From assembly GCA_032629725.1 (NCBI GenBank), contig JAFEVB010000001.1, positions 1,240,001-1,304,000 of the forward strand: 64,000 nucleotides of DNA, written 5' to 3'. Below, piece by piece: positions 23,430 through 36,255 of this stretch. Position 1 is the stretch's first letter. Each line of letters begins with the position of its first letter. This DNA comes from Gremmenia infestans. Lineage: Eukaryota; Ascomycota; Leotiomycetes; Helotiales; Hamatocanthoscyphaceae. The notes beneath the pieces were generated by a model that had not been told where the DNA came from, did not search any database, and saw only the letters and a program-made list of their open reading frames with translations. The position numbers and the translations under genes were made by a program.

Positions 23430-24294
23430 AGGACTCAGCAAACACAATGACAATATTAATGTTTTTTTGGACCAGCTGCTAAGGATATTTAAATCAGGTA
23501 TAATATTTAGGTAGGATAATGATCTAATCTATCGTATATATAAAATAATCAAAAGATTCCGGAATATAGGTATTCCGGTAACAGAGTAAGCTGTATATTC
23601 GTAGGATTTAAACCTTATTAAATATATAATAGCAGTATATTAAAGCTAAAGTCTTAGAGCTTTATCTAAAAATTAAGGACTTGAGAGTTAGAAGAATCGG
23701 CCGAAAAAGTTGTAAGATAAGATTTAATCAAAGCCTATGACTTAGTAGATGATATAATAATATAATTGAGGTATGCCTTGAAAGTTATATAGAAAGAGAG
23801 ATACGATCGTTGCTGCAAAAATGTTATAGACCTTACAGATGTTCTTAATTATAGACGATTGTAATATGTCCACTCATATAAGAATCTAAAGCTAAGGGGA
23901 AAGGAAGAGAAGATATACCTCTATATAGACGCCGTCCACAAATGAGCGCTCTATATAAACGAGCGTCTTCCTTTAAAAAAGCGCGTTTTAAACGAACGTT
24001 AGGTTGAAGTGGACTGTACTATAATAAAAAGGGTAGCATATCAAATACTAACCTTTTCAGCTGTTTGGCATATTTACTGAAGCTGGATTTTAATGCAAGT
24101 ATATATGCCTTATGTTAAAAGAATATAGTTAATAAGTAATTAGCATTCTTATATAGTGTTTCTCTTTTAATATTCCTAGATTATTATAAGCGAGTACTAT
24201 AGAAATCGCTACTTTCGTAGGCTACTAGAGCAGCTTTCCTAAACCTTCTACGGGTTATCTTTAGCTTAATATAAAAGACTAATTATAACTCTAT
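23430..24294. other. AT-rich left flank of the retrotransposon nest
   Basis: The sequence turns strongly AT-rich near 23430 and stays so to the outer LTR. No recognisable element or gene remains; dense TA dinucleotides and stops in all frames point to an older RIP-degraded insertion or the original target region. Confidence 0.5.
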
Positions 24295-24766
24295 TATAAC
24301 GATCGCCTAGCTCGCGTAGTGCTAGGGTAAGTCTTGTAACTTAAGTTAGGTCCCTAGACCTAGGTTATTATTAGGTTAATATTAGTATCTATTAATAGAT
24401 TACTAGTTACTATACTTAGAAGTATAGCTTATTATAAAGTATAAAGTAATAAATATATATTAGGAAATACTATTTAAGTTAAGTATAAAGCTCCTATCTA
24501 ATAGGTAATAACCTAGCCTTATATAGAACCTTTATATCCTAGATTATATAGATTATTCTAATCCTACCGATCCTGGATTATATAGATCGCTGCGATCTAA
24601 ATAATCTATCTTTATTATATAATATATTATATAACTAGCTAACTATTATATATAGTTATTATATTAGCTACTATAAAGAAACCTTTTTTCTTCTAGGGGT
24701 TCTCCTATGCTTAGCAAGCTAGATATTAAGCCTAAGGTCCCTTAGTTATATATTATATTCGTAATA
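24295..24766 (-). repeat. Outer element 3' LTR (left copy)
   Basis: 472 bp, pairs with 36815-37286. In element sense LTRs begin TGTTAC and end GTTACA; here both termini carry transitions (TATTAC and GTTATA). It shares a central block with the right outer LTR (TATCCTAGATTATATAGATT) that inner LTRs lack. Confidence 0.88.
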
Positions 24767-24856
24767 CTATTTCTTTTCTAGTTAGCGTTATTCTGACGCT
24801 TAAGTATAATATAGGAAATATTTTATAATATCTATAGCTTTCTTTTTCTTTTTATT

Positions 24857-25441
24857 ATACCTGTTAGCTTTATTAAATATAAGTAATATATTACTCTTTT
24901 TAAAACTATTTAGTTATATAGTGTCCTAAATATGCTTTATTCTAACTATACTTATTATTACTACTAATACGTAGTTCTAAATAGCAAGTCGCAGTAGTGT
25001 AAAAAGTACGTTTAATATAAAGCAAAATATAATGCTTTTTAAGTATTAGTTAATAATCTCTAGAATCTTTATCTAAAGGAAAAGCGCCTAAAGTTTAAAA
25101 AAGATATAGCTTTTAAGGCAGCTATAGCTAGTTTAGTTCAAGTTTGCGAACTTAAACGCTATTAATAGAAGCTTTATAAATAAGGTATAAAGATAGTCCG
25201 TCGTAAGCTAAAGTCTCTTAATAAGTTAGATATCTTAAAGGAAAAAGAAAAAGATAAGAGAAAAAAGAATAAACAGCGCAAGTAAAAGGCTTTGCCTACT
25301 TTTTCTACTATAGTTCCTACTAGTAGCTTTTCTCCTAGTTCTAACCTTTTTAATAATCCTGCTTTTATTACGTCCCTAGCTGCGTATAATCCTTCTAACC
25401 TCTTTTAGGTAGGCTAGAGTGTTAGTTTTAGTACTTTATAA
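24857..25441 (+). pseudogene. Antisense Zn2Cys6-like ORF of outer element (decayed)
   Basis: 195 codons on the strand opposite to gag-pol, between the chromodomain end of pol and the 3' LTR. The start position reads ATA where the inner copy has ATG. At 24938-25030 the codons follow C-x2-C-x6-C-x9-C-x2-C-x6-C spacing; one position is still Cys (TGT) and the other five are TAT or TAC, one transition from TGT or TGC. A charged coiled-coil-like region follows (KEKRLKFKKDIAF; LKSLNKLDILKEKEKDKRKK), then a Ser/Pro tail ending SLAAYNPSNLF. In-frame TAA/TAG codons fit former CAA, CAG or CGA/TGG. Function unknown; DNA binding is inferred from the cluster. Confidence 0.65.
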
Positions 25442-25444
25442 ACA

Positions 25445-28400
25445 TTTTAAGGTTCCTAAGCGTTACTAAGGTTTCCTAGGTGTTTTCTAAATATAGGTAG
25501 TTTATTTATTTAACTAGGTACTTAGTATAGCCTCTAACCTATTTATAGTCTAGTATTGCTTTAATCTTATACTTAGTATTAAAGTTAACTAGTTAGATTT
25601 CTATAACAGGCGCAGGTAGCGCCCCTAGTAGTGCTAGTTTAAGGAAGGATATATAGAATACTAGATATATATTTATTATTCTAGGTAGTACTAATTCGTA
25701 GTTGACTAGTCCTATAACTTGTTTTATTTTAAATAGCTCTAGCTTCTTATAATCTAGTTTTATACTTAATTGTTTTATCTTAATATTTTTTTATATTAGG
25801 TAGACTTTATTCCCCTTTTTAAGCATAGGTTCTATACTATATTTTCCGTTATAGTATAACGCTGCTCTTTTTATAAAGAATACTAAATTACTAGCTAGTT
25901 TCTTCTAAAGTGCTTTAAGGTCTTCTACCTATATAATTGCGGATTAGTTATCTAATCCTAAGGTTATTATAAAGCGGTAGGCCTTAGGGTTATAACTATA
26001 ATTCGTATATACTAGTAAGATCTTTATATTTTCCGTAGCTAATATATTATATGCGAACTAGGCAAGCGGCAGAAGCTCTACCTAGTTATTTTACTTATAG
26101 TTTATATAATACTAGATATATATTTCTATTATCTAATTTATCTATTTAGTTTATCTATTAGTTTATAGATAAAAACTTATTAATAGCTTTCTTTTAATAC
26201 CTAGCAAAGCTATAAACGCTATCTAGAATTTTAAAGTAAAGAGCTAATCTTTATCTAATATAATTTCTTTTAGCGCGCTATAGTTTACTACTACTACTTA
26301 AAGAAATGCCTAGGCCAAGTCTTTAGCTATGCTTAATTCCTTATAGAGTATTATATAGGTGTATTTTATTAACCTATCTATAATAACTAGAATAGAATCG
26401 TATTCTACTCCTATTATTAGGTTCTTAGATAGTAGTAGTTTAACTATAAAGTCCTATATAATAGATATCTAGAGAGTTTTTAGTATATTAGGTAATTATA
26501 TTATATTATATAGAGCATATTATAATACTTTATTCTATATATAAGTATTATACTTACTAATAACCTTCTTAACTATTATTTATATACCTAGGAAATAGTA
26601 CCTCTATAAGAGCCTCTCTTAGGTTTTAGCGTTCCCTTAATATCCGTAAGCTAGTAGCTTATGCTATTTCTTAACGAATTCTTTTTAGATGTTTTTAAGA
26701 ATATATATCTTATTTTCATATAGTAGAAGCCTTTCTGCATTCTTCTAGAAGTATTATAAGATGCCTTCTACTACTATATCCCTTTTATATACCGATCTAA
26801 TCTTATTTATAAATAGGTTGCTATTAATATAAGTCGCAGCTGCGATTTATTATTTATTTAGGATAAGGTTATTACTATTCTCCTAGAAGATTATAACGCC
26901 CTTTATTTCCTCTTTTACTTTATACTTTAGTTTTCGACTTAGCATATTAGTATATATATTCTTTATTCTCTTTATATATTTAATTTATAAGTTATAGGTA
27001 GCAAGTGCTTCTATCTACCTTATCTGCCGCCTATTTAAGTCTTTAGTTATAGTAAAGCTAATAAGATTCTTATAATTAGTAAGAATTATTACTAGAAAGT
27101 TAGCTTTCTAAAGGTAAACCTTTTATTCCTATAATACTTTAACTATTACTAGAAGTTTCTTATTATATATATTATAGTTAAGTTCTATAGATATTATTTT
27201 TCTAAAGTAGTATACTACTAGATGCTAGCTGCTATTCTTATATTTTTATATAAGTACTCTCTCTATTACTTTATCTAATACGTTTATTTCCGCTATTAAC
27301 TTAAGTTCTAGCTAGAAGTTCTAGCAGATAGGCTTCTCTATAAAGGCCTACTTTAGCTCTTAGAATGCCTTTTCTGCTTCCTTTATCTATTTAAACTTTT
27401 GCTCCTTTTTTATTAGGTCTATAAGTAGTAGAGCTTTTTTTAAATATAACTTAATAAACTTCTAGTAGAAGTTTGCAAATCCTAGAAAAGATTACACTTA
27501 TTTAACTATAGTTAGCATCTCCTAGGTAATAATCGCTTGGACCTTTTTAGAGTCTAGGCCGATTTTCCCTAGTGTGATTATATAGCTTAGAAAAGTGATT
27601 TCTTTTATATAAAAGTTATACTTAGATAGCTTTAGGCGGAATCCTTTTACCGTAAGTGCTTCTAAGACCTATATTATATATCCTATATATTATTCTTTGT
27701 TATCTAAATATACTAGTATATTATTAAGATAATATATATAGAACCTGTCTAAGAAAGCCTTTAATGTATTATAGTTAACTTTTTAATAGGTTACTAAGAT
27801 ATTAGTTAGCTTAAATAGTATAACCTAGTACTTATAGTAACTAAATCTAGTTCGAAATGCCGTTTTTTATTCTTCGCCCTTTATAATATAAATTAGATAA
27901 TATGCATCTCTTATATCTAGTTATATAAAGATTACTGCTTTTCTTAGATAGTTTTATATATTATCTGCTTATAGTAGTAGGTATTAATTTTTTATAGTTA
28001 TCTTATTTAACTTTTAGTAGTTAATATAAAACTAATCTAGTTTATCTTTTTTCTTTATAAATAGTATTAGCGCTTCTAATAGAGAGTGCAACTCTTTTAT
28101 CTATCTCTTAGATAACGCTTTATTAATATACTTTTTTTATAGTTTTATCTCCTTTTTACTATACTAGTAAAGTAGTTCCTAAGAAGGTTTATATCTTTTC
28201 TTAAGTAGTATCTTATAGTTCTATAGTTAATATTTAAGTAAAGCTTTCTTATTTTATAGGTTATTAAATATCTATTTAAACTTTTTATACTATACTAGTA
28301 TCTTTTTCTTAACCTTTTTATTATCTAGTAGAGGGCCTTAGATTGTATGCCTTAGCGCGTTATAGAAAGTAGCGCTAACCTTTCTATAGCTATATAGTTA

Positions 28401-29459
28401 TTTTAATATATAGCTATATTAGATAAACTTCACTTTATAAGTTTTCTAGTTAATTTCTAGATTATATTATCTAATCTAAGAAATACTAAAAATGGCCTAA
28501 TTATCCCTAATACGGATTATATCTAGGCTAATTTCCTCCTAGTAACCTCTAATAGTTACCTATATAGATATAGTTTTATACTTAACTATTTCTCTATTTA
28601 TTTTAATTACTATCTTATTAATAATAGTAAGTAGGTAGAGTTCTACCTTTTTCTATATTAGTATATTAAGCCTTTTTATAGCTTCTAGCAAAATAAAGTT
28701 CCTTTATATACTAGAGTTAAGTATAACCCGTAGCTTTTTTCTCTAGTGCAGACGTTTAGTATTATATAGTTTTAGCTTTTTATAGCTACTACTTTCCTTT
28801 CTAGTTATTTTTTTTCTAGGATCTTATATTCTATAAATTGGTTTTCCTATAATTAGTAACTGCTTTCCTACTTTATTAGTTAGTATAAGGTATTTAGTAC
28901 AAATATGCTTTATGCTTTATTACTAATATATTACTAGGTAAAGGTTATTAGGTTTATAGAAAATAAAAGAAAAGTTATTTTCCTCTAAATGCATTTGCCT
29001 AACCCTTTACTAGTAATTTCCTAGATTTCTCCTAGCTTAATAATTAAGCTTAGCTTTAGCATTTTTTCTTTTAGGATGCTTTTAATAATCCTAGGCTATT
29101 AGAATGTCTTAAAGACAACTTATTATATATCTTAGTATATAACTATATAGTAGATACCCTTTTCTAGTTTCTTTATTTCTAGCTAGAAGTCTTTTTTAAA
29201 AGCTAGTTTATCTTTTTCTTTAGGTTCCTACTAGTTTCCTACAGAAAGCTTATTACTAGCTATAATCTATTTTTTATCTATATTAGGTAGCTGGTTTATA
29301 GAATCCTAAGATAAGCTTGCTTTCTTTTCTATATTTATTTCTTAGCTTTTATATTTAGGTAGTTATATACTATACTTCTATCCTTTAAGGTTAGGTTATA
29401 ATACTATATCTAAGGTTTATATAGCTATACTTACGTTTTATTTTTTCTAGGGTCTTTTT
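25445..29459 (-). pseudogene. Outer element pol relic (PR-RT-RH-IN-chromodomain)
   Basis: Minus-strand translation gives recognisable but stop-riddled Gypsy pol. The RT active site at about 27718-27735 reads YYLNNI, where YLDD is usual; both Asp codons are changed by G-to-A. Integrase and chromodomain blocks lie to the left in the same order as in the inner copy. The domain order RT, RNase H, integrase is that of Ty3/Gypsy. All parts are heavily RIP-mutated. Confidence 0.75.
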
Positions 29460-29808
29460 CTTTTCTTTTGCTTATAAGAGAATACTAAGTGTCTAAGTAA
29501 TCTATACTTAAAATAAAGTTTTTTCTAATATCGCTTATTCTATTTCTTTTTAGAAAGTGGGCTTAGTTTTTAGTAAGTAGTATTAATTTCTATTAGGTCC
29601 CCCTAGTTTTTCCTTTCTATTAATCTTATTTTTCCTAACTATTTACTAAAGTTATAGGTCCTTTTTTGTTTAAAAGACCTCTTAAAGAATTAGTTATCGA
29701 TCTTAACTGCTTTCTTAATTATCTTAGTAAAACTAGTTAGTTAGTCTATCCTAGTTAGCTTATTCTTAATAAAGTCCTTTAGTTCTGCGTAGTACTAGCT
29801 AGTTAGAG
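29460..29808 (-). pseudogene. Outer element gag relic, distal part
   Basis: Contains the gag zinc knuckle at about 29472-29518. On the minus strand it reads YFKYRLLRHLVFSY, which is CCHC spacing (C-x2-C-x4-H-x4-C) with the three Cys altered to Tyr and the His kept. The gag frame is cut on the right by insertion of the inner element; its proximal part is at 36256-36814. Confidence 0.7.
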
Positions 29809-29813
29809 CGCGG

Positions 29814-30246
29814 TGTAATAATCGCCTAGCCCACGTAGTGCTAGGGTAAGTCTTATGACTTAAGTAGGTCCCTAGACCTAGGTTATTATTAGGTTGATAT
29901 TAGTATCTATTAATAGATTACTAGTTGCTATACTTAGAAGTATAGCTTATTATAAAGTATAAAGTAATAAGTGTATATTAGGAAATACTATTTAAGTTAA
30001 GTATAAAGCTCTTATCTAATAGGTAATAACCTAGCTTTATATAGAACCTTTATGCCTCTAGATCCTAATGGATCCTAATAGGCCGTAAGGATCCCTATAG
30101 TCCCCCTTGGTTTATTATATAACTTAATATACTAGAAAAACGTCCCTTGTCTATATAAGGAAATTCTGTTCCTACTAAGGGTTCTCCTACGTCTAAAGTC
30201 AGATATTAAGCCTAAGGTCCCTTAGTTATATATTACGTTTATAATA
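29814..30246 (-). repeat. Inner element 3' LTR (left copy)
   Basis: 433 bp, pairs with 35818-36250. Its central block (GCCTCTAGATCCTAATGGAT) is shared with the right inner LTR and replaces the block present in outer LTRs. Confidence 0.88.
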
Positions 30247-30336
30247 CTATTCCCCTCTTAGTTAGCGTAGTCCCTACGCTTAAGTATAATATAGGAAAAC
30301 ATCTTTCTTATAGTATAGCCTTTCTTCTTTCTTATT

Positions 30337-30918
30337 ATGCTACCTATTCGTAATATTAAAGATAAAGAGCGCTTTATCCTTTATAACTAAATTATCTTTT
30401 CTAGTTATCCTATTAATATAAAGTGCACTTATTATAAATCCTAAGGCTTAAAGTATATTATATCTAAATCCTCTAGTTTAGGCAAATGTGGTGCTTATAT
30501 AAAGTCAAAAACAAAGTGCAATATCTATAGGCCGTTGCTTGCAGACTAGTTTATACTAGAGCGCAAAGAACTTCGTCTGGAGCAAAAGAGGCAGAAAACG
30601 CTCTTAAAACTATTGCGCCTTAATTAGCAATAGTCTAAGTTTAAACGCTATGCCTAGGATATATTATACTAGGGCCTTAAAACCCTTAATAAGCTTAACG
30701 CTTTAAAGAAAAAAAAGAAGGTTAAAAAAGAGGAAAGTAGGCGGCGTAAGTAGAAGGTTCTGCCTGCTCCTATTTCTAACTTTCTTGCTAGTAGTCCTTT
30801 GTCTAGTCCTAACCTCTTTAGTAACCCTATCTTTATTGCGTCGCTAGCTGCGTATAATCCTTTAGACCTGTTCTAGTTAGATTAGGGTGCTAATCTTAAT
30901 AGTCTGCAAATATCTTAA
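30337..30918 (+). pseudogene. Antisense Zn2Cys6-like ORF of inner element (decayed)
   Basis: 194 codons from ATG at 30337 to TAA at 30918, antisense to gag-pol. At 30424-30519 the codons show exact Zn2Cys6 spacing, C-x2-C-x6-C-x10-C-x2-C-x6-C: positions 1, 4 and 6 are Cys (TGC, TGT, TGC) and 2, 3 and 5 are TAT, a G-to-A step from TGT. A Lys/Arg/Glu-rich probable coiled coil follows (LERKELRLEQKRQKTLLKLL; LKTLNKLNALKKKKK), then a Ser/Pro-rich tail with SLAAYNPLDLF near the end. Stops are TAA/TAG at places where Gln, Arg or Trp would be expected. Its 3' end converges tail-to-tail with pol. Zinc-cluster identity is from spacing; function is unknown. Confidence 0.7.
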
Positions 30919-30924
30919 GGTCCC

Positions 30925-33900
30925 TAAGTATTATCCCTAGCTCCTAGGTATTTTCTAAGTATAGGTAGTTCATCTATTTAACTAAGTACTTAATACTTCC
31001 TCTAACCTGTTTATAGTCTAGTATTGCTTCGACTTTATATTTAGTATTAGGGTTAGCTGGTTGGATTTCTATGATAGGCGCAGATAGCGCTCCTAGTAGT
31101 GCTAGTTTAAGGAGAGATATATAGAATACTAGATATATATTTATTATTCTAGGTAGTACTAATTTATAGTTAACTAGTCCTACAACTTACTTGATTTTAA
31201 ACAGCTCTAGCTTTTTATGATCCAGTTTTATACTTAGTTGTTTTATCTTAATATTTCTTTATATTAGGTAGACCTTATCCCCCTCTTTAAGCATAGGTTC
31301 TATACTACGTTTTCTATTATAGTATAACGCTGCTTTCTTTATAAAGAATACTAGGTCGCTAGCTAGCTCCTCCTAAAGTGCTTTAAGGTCTTCTACCTAT
31401 ATAGTCGCGGATTAGTTGTCTACTTCTAAGGTTGTCGCAAAGCGTAGGCCTTAGGGTTATAACTATAATTCGCATATACTAGTAAGATCTTTATATTTTC
31501 TGCAGCTAATATATTATATATAAACTAGGCAAGTAGTAGAAGTCCTACCTAGTTATTCTGCTTATAGTTTATATAATACTAGATATACGTTTCTATTATT
31601 TGATTTATCTGTTTAGTTTATCTATTAGTTTACAGGTAAAAACTTATTAATAGCTTCCTTTTAATACCTAGCAGAGCTGTAAATGCATCTAGAATTTTAA
31701 AGTAAAAAGCCGATCTTTATCTAATATAATTTCTTCTAGCGCGCTATAGTTTACTACTACTACTTAGAGAAATGCCTAGGCTAAGTCTTTAGCTGTGCTT
31801 AACTCCTTATAGGGTATTATATAGGTGTATTTTATTAACCTATCTATAATAACTAGGATAGAATTATATTCTACTCCTATTATTAGATCCTTAGATAGTA
31901 GTAGTTTAACTATAAAGTCCTATATAATAGATATCTAGAGAGTCTTAGCATATTAGATAATTGTATTATACTATATAGGGCATATTGTAATGCTTATTCG
32001 TATATGCAAGTATTATACTTGCTAATAACTTCCTTAACTATTATTCGCATACCTAGGAAAGTAGTATCTCCGCAAAAGCCTTTTCTAGGTTCTAGTGTTT
32101 CCCTAATGTCTATAAGCTAGTAGCTTATATTATTCTTAATAAATTCTTCGATGCTTTTAGGGATATATATCTTATTTTTATACTAGTAGGAGCCCTTTCT
32201 ATATTCTTCTAGAAGTATTGTAAAATGCCTTCCGCTACTATATCCCCTTTATATACTAATCTAATTTTATTTATAAATAGGTTACTATTAACGCAGGTCG
32301 CAGCTGCGATTTATTATTTATTTAGGATAAGGTTATTACTATTTTCCTAGAAGATCGCAACGCCCTTTATTTCCTCTTTTACCTTATATCCTAGCTTCTA
32401 ACTTAGTATATTAGCGTGTGCGTTCTTTATCCCTTTATATATTTGATTTATAAGTTATAGGTAGCAAGTGTCTCTGCCTATCTTATCTATCGCCTATTTA
32501 AGTCTTTAGTTGTAGTAAAGCTAATAAGATTCTTATAATTAGTAAGAATTATTACTAGGAAGTTAGCCCCCTAAAAGTAAACCCTTTATTTCTATAATGC
32601 TTTAACTATTACTAGGAGTTCCTTATTATATATATTATAGTTAAGTTCTACAGATGTTATTTTTCTAAAGTAGTACGCTACTAGATACTAGCTGCTATCT
32701 TTATATTTCTATATAAGTACTCCCTCTATTGCTCTATCTAACGCGTCTATCTCTGCTATTAACTTAAGTTCTAGCTAGAAGTTCTAGTAGATAGGTTCTC
32801 TATAAAGGCCTGCTTTAGCTCTTAGAATGCCTTTTTCGCTTGTTTATCTATTTAAACTCTTCTCCTTTTTTATTAGGTCTATAAGTAGTAGAGCCTTTTT
32901 TAAATATAACTTAATAAACTTCTAGTAGAAGTTTAGAAATCCTAGGAAAGATTATACTTATTTAACTATAGTTAGCGTCTCCTAGGTAATAATCGCTTGG
33001 ACCTTTTTAAGGTCTAGGCCGATTTTCCCTAGTATAATTATATAGCCTAGAAAGGTGATTTCTTTTATATAGAAGTTGCACTTAGATAGCTTTAGGCGGA
33101 ATCCCTTTACTATAAGTGCTTCTAAGACCTATATTATATATCCTATATGCTATTCCTTATTATCTAAATATACTAGTATGTTATTAAGGTAATATATATA
33201 AAACCTGTCTAAGAAAGCTCTTAACGTGTTATAGTTAACTTCTTAATAGGTTACTAGGGCGTTGGTTAGCCTAAATGGTATAACCTAGTACTTATAGTAA
33301 CTAAATCTAGTTTGAAATGCCGTTTTCTATTCCTTGCCTTTATAATACGGATTAGGTAATATGCGTCCCTTATATCTAGTTGTATAAAGATTACCGCTTT
33401 TCTTAGACGGTCTTGTATATTGTCTGCCTATAGTAGTAGGTATCGATTTTTTATAGTTATCTTATTTAACTTTTAGTAGTTAATGCAAAATCGATCTAGT
33501 CTATCTTTCTTCTTTGCAAATAGCGTTAGCGCTTCTAATAGGGAGTGCAACTCTCTTATCTATCCCTTAGATAACGCCTTATTAATATACTTCCTTTATA
33601 GTCTTATCTCTTCTTTACTATACTAGTAAAGTGGTTCCTAAGAAGGTTTATATCCTTTCTTAAGCGGTATCTTATAGTCCTATAGTTAATGTTTAGGTAA
33701 GGCCTTCTTACCTTATAGGTTGTTAAACATCTGTTTAAACTTCTTATACTATACTAGTATCTCTTTTTCGACCTTTATATTATCTAGTAGAGAGCCTTAG
33801 GTTATATGCCCTAGCGCGTTATAGAAGGTAGCGCTAACCTCTCTATAGCTATATAGTTATTTTAATACATAGCTATATTAGATAAACTTTACCTTATAAG

Positions 33901-34919
33901 TTTCCTAGTTAATTTCTAGATTATATTATCTAATCTAAGGAATACTAAAAATAGCCTAATTATCTCTAATACAGATTATATCTAGGCTGATTTCCTCCTA
34001 GTAACCTCTAATAGTTACCTATATAGGTATAGTCTTATACTTAACTATCCTCTATTTATTTTAATTGCTGTCCTATTAATAATAGTAAGTAGGTAGGGTT
34101 CTACCTTCTTTTATATTAGTATATTAAGCCTTTTTATAGCCTTTAGCGAAATAAAGTTCCTCTGCGCACTAGAGTTAAGCATAACCCGTAGCTCCTTTCC
34201 TCTAGTGCTAGTATTTAGTATCATGTGGTTTCGGCCCCCTATAGCCGCCACTTGCTTCTCTAGTTGTCTTCTTTCTAGGACCTTATATTCTATAAATTGG
34301 TTTTCCTATAGTTGTAACTGCTTTCCTACTTATTAGTTGGTATAAGTGTTTAGCGCAAAGTGCTTTATGCTTTATTACTAATATATTGCTAGGCAAAAAT
34401 TGTTAGGTTTGTTAGAAATAGAGGAAAAGTTGTTTTCCTCTAAATGCGTTTGCCTAACCCTTTTGCTAGTGATTTCCTAGACGTCTCCCTAGCTCTATAA
34501 TTAAGCTTAGTCTTAGTATTTCTTCTTTAGGGATGCCCTTGATAATCCTAGGTTATTAAGGTGCCTTAAAGACAACTTGTTATATATCTTAGTATATAAC
34601 TATATAGTAGATACCTTTTTCTAGTTTCTCTATTCCTAGCTAGAAGTCCCTTTAAAGCTGGTTTATCCCCTTTCTTTAGGTTCCTACTAGTTTCTGCAGA
34701 AAGCTTATTGCTAGCTATAATCTATTCTTTATCTATATTAGGTAGCTAGTCTGTAGGATCCTAAGATAGGCTTGCTTTTTCTTCTATGTTTATTTCCTAG
34801 CTTTTATATTTAGGTAGTTGCATGCTATACTCCTATCCCTTAGGGTCTAGTCGCAATACTGTACCTAAGGTTTATATAGCCGCGCTTATATTTCGTTTCT
34901 TTTAGGGTCCTTTTCCTTT
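30925..34919 (-). pseudogene. Inner element pol relic with C-terminal chromodomain
   Basis: Minus-strand blocks in order: RT with DRLRKAVIFIQLDIRDAYYL at about 33370-33430 and YYLNNILVYLDNKE at 33160-33195 (YLDD altered to YLNN), integrase SILVIIDRLIKYTYIIPYKE at about 31800-31860 and DKDRLFTLKFW near 31690-31725, and a chromodomain YKVEAILDYKQVRGSIKYLV at 30980-31045 followed by MNYLYLENT. The chromodomain places it in the chromovirus branch of Ty3/Gypsy, whose integrase tail targets histone marks. Numerous stops make it inactive. Confidence 0.85.
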
Positions 34920-35815
34920 CTTCTACCTATAAGAGGATACTAGGTATCTAGGCAATCCATACTTAAAATAAAGTCCTTTCTAATATTGCTTGTCTATTTC
35001 TCCCTAGAGAGTAGGTTTAGTTTCTAGTAAGCAGCGTTAATTTCTATTAGGTCCCTCCTAGTTCTTCTTTCTATTAATCCTATCTTTCTTAATTGTTTAC
35101 TAAAGTTATAGGTCCCTTTTATTTAAGGGACCTCTTAAAGAATTGGTTATTAATCTTAACCGCTTTCTTAATTATTTTAGCGAAACTGTTTAGTTGGTCT
35201 ATCCTAGTTAGCTTGTTCTTAATAAAGTCCTTTAGTCCTAAGTAGTACTAGCTAGTTAGGGCGCGGTTGCTCTATTCTGCTATGTCTAAATACTACTAGA
35301 ACCTAGCTATATACTTAGAGGCTAACTTATTCTGCTTTAGTTATTATAGCTCTATTTAGCTATACTTTACTATTTAAGGTCGCTAAAGACTTATTGGATG
35401 TTTTTCTTAAATGCCTTATAGCTTATAAATATAGCCTAAGTTAAGGTCCTTGCTCTAGTTATAACTTGCCCCTAACTGGTTTTATTTGCTATAAAGTCGT
35501 TAATATAGGTCTTAACCTAGTTAAAAGCTACGCCTAAAGGTAACTAATTATATAGATAACCTTTACTGCCTTAGTTCTAAATAAGTATTAGTTAAATAGA
35601 ATATAGATATCTATTAAAGTTAGGAAGTTATCTAACTTGCCTTTATCCCTATAGAATATATTAGGTGTCTTAATAATCGCAGTTTATTCTTATACCGCAA
35701 AAGTCTAGGCTAGTGCCGGCGTAGAAGCTAGAGTTAGCGTTAGGGTTAGAGTGTCCTTCCCTTTAGTAGATCTAGTAGATAATATTATTCTGTCGACAAA
35801 GAGACTAGTGCTTAA
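34920..35815 (-). pseudogene. Inner element gag relic
   Basis: Minus-strand translation shows gag-like ASKYIARF and RIDQLTSFAKIIKKAVKINN, and ends in a zinc knuckle at about 34929-34972 that reads YFKYGLPRYLVSSY. CCHC spacing is kept, but all four ligands are Tyr, each one transition away from Cys or His. No intact frame remains. Confidence 0.7.
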
Positions 35816-35817
35816 AG

Positions 35818-36250
35818 TGTAACGATCGCCTAGCCTACATAGTGCTAGGGTAAGTCTTATAACTTAAGTAGGTCCCTAGACCTAGGTTATTATTAGGTTA
35901 ATATTAGTATCTATTAATAGATTACTAGTTGCTACACTTAGAAGTATAGCTTATTATAAAGTATAAAGTAATAAGCGTATATTAGGAAATACTATTTAAG
36001 TTAAGTATAAAGCTCCTATCTAATAGGTAATAACCTAGCTTTATATAGAACCTTTATGCCTCTAGATCCTAATAGATCCTAATAGGCCGTAAGGATCCCT
36101 ACGGTCCCCCTTAGTCCGTCACGTGACTTAACATACTAGAAAAACGTCCCTTGCCTATATAAGGAAATTCTATTCCTACTAAGGGTTCTCCTATGTCTAG
36201 AGTTAGATATTAAGCCTAAGGTCCCTTGGTTATATATTACGTTCGTAACA
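35818..36250 (-). repeat. Inner element 5' LTR (right copy)
   Basis: 433 bp with intact termini TGTTAC...GTTACA in element sense. The sequence directly to its right, CGCGGTTGC, continues the outer gag, which fixes the insertion point. Confidence 0.9.
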
Positions 36251-36255
36251 CGCGG

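Larger units (their letters stand above)
29814..36250 (-). mobile_element. Inner Ty3/Gypsy chromovirus inserted in outer gag
   Basis: 6437 bp, bounded by LTRs of 433 bp (29814-30246 and 35818-36250) and a perfect target duplication CGCGG (29809-29813 and 36251-36255). Same minus orientation as the host element. The purine-rich tract AAGAGGGGAATAG (complement of 30247-30259) abuts the left LTR. Internal order in element sense is gag with CCHC knuckle, protease-RT-RNase H, integrase, chromodomain, antisense ORF, 3' LTR. It is RIP-degraded but a little less so than the outer copy. Its insertion must postdate the outer one. Confidence 0.92.

Noticed and set aside
29809..36255. Interpretation of the LTR array as three tandem elements sharing LTRs
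   Set aside because: LTR lengths, type-specific blocks and the two different target duplications pair outer with outer and inner with inner, which requires nesting.
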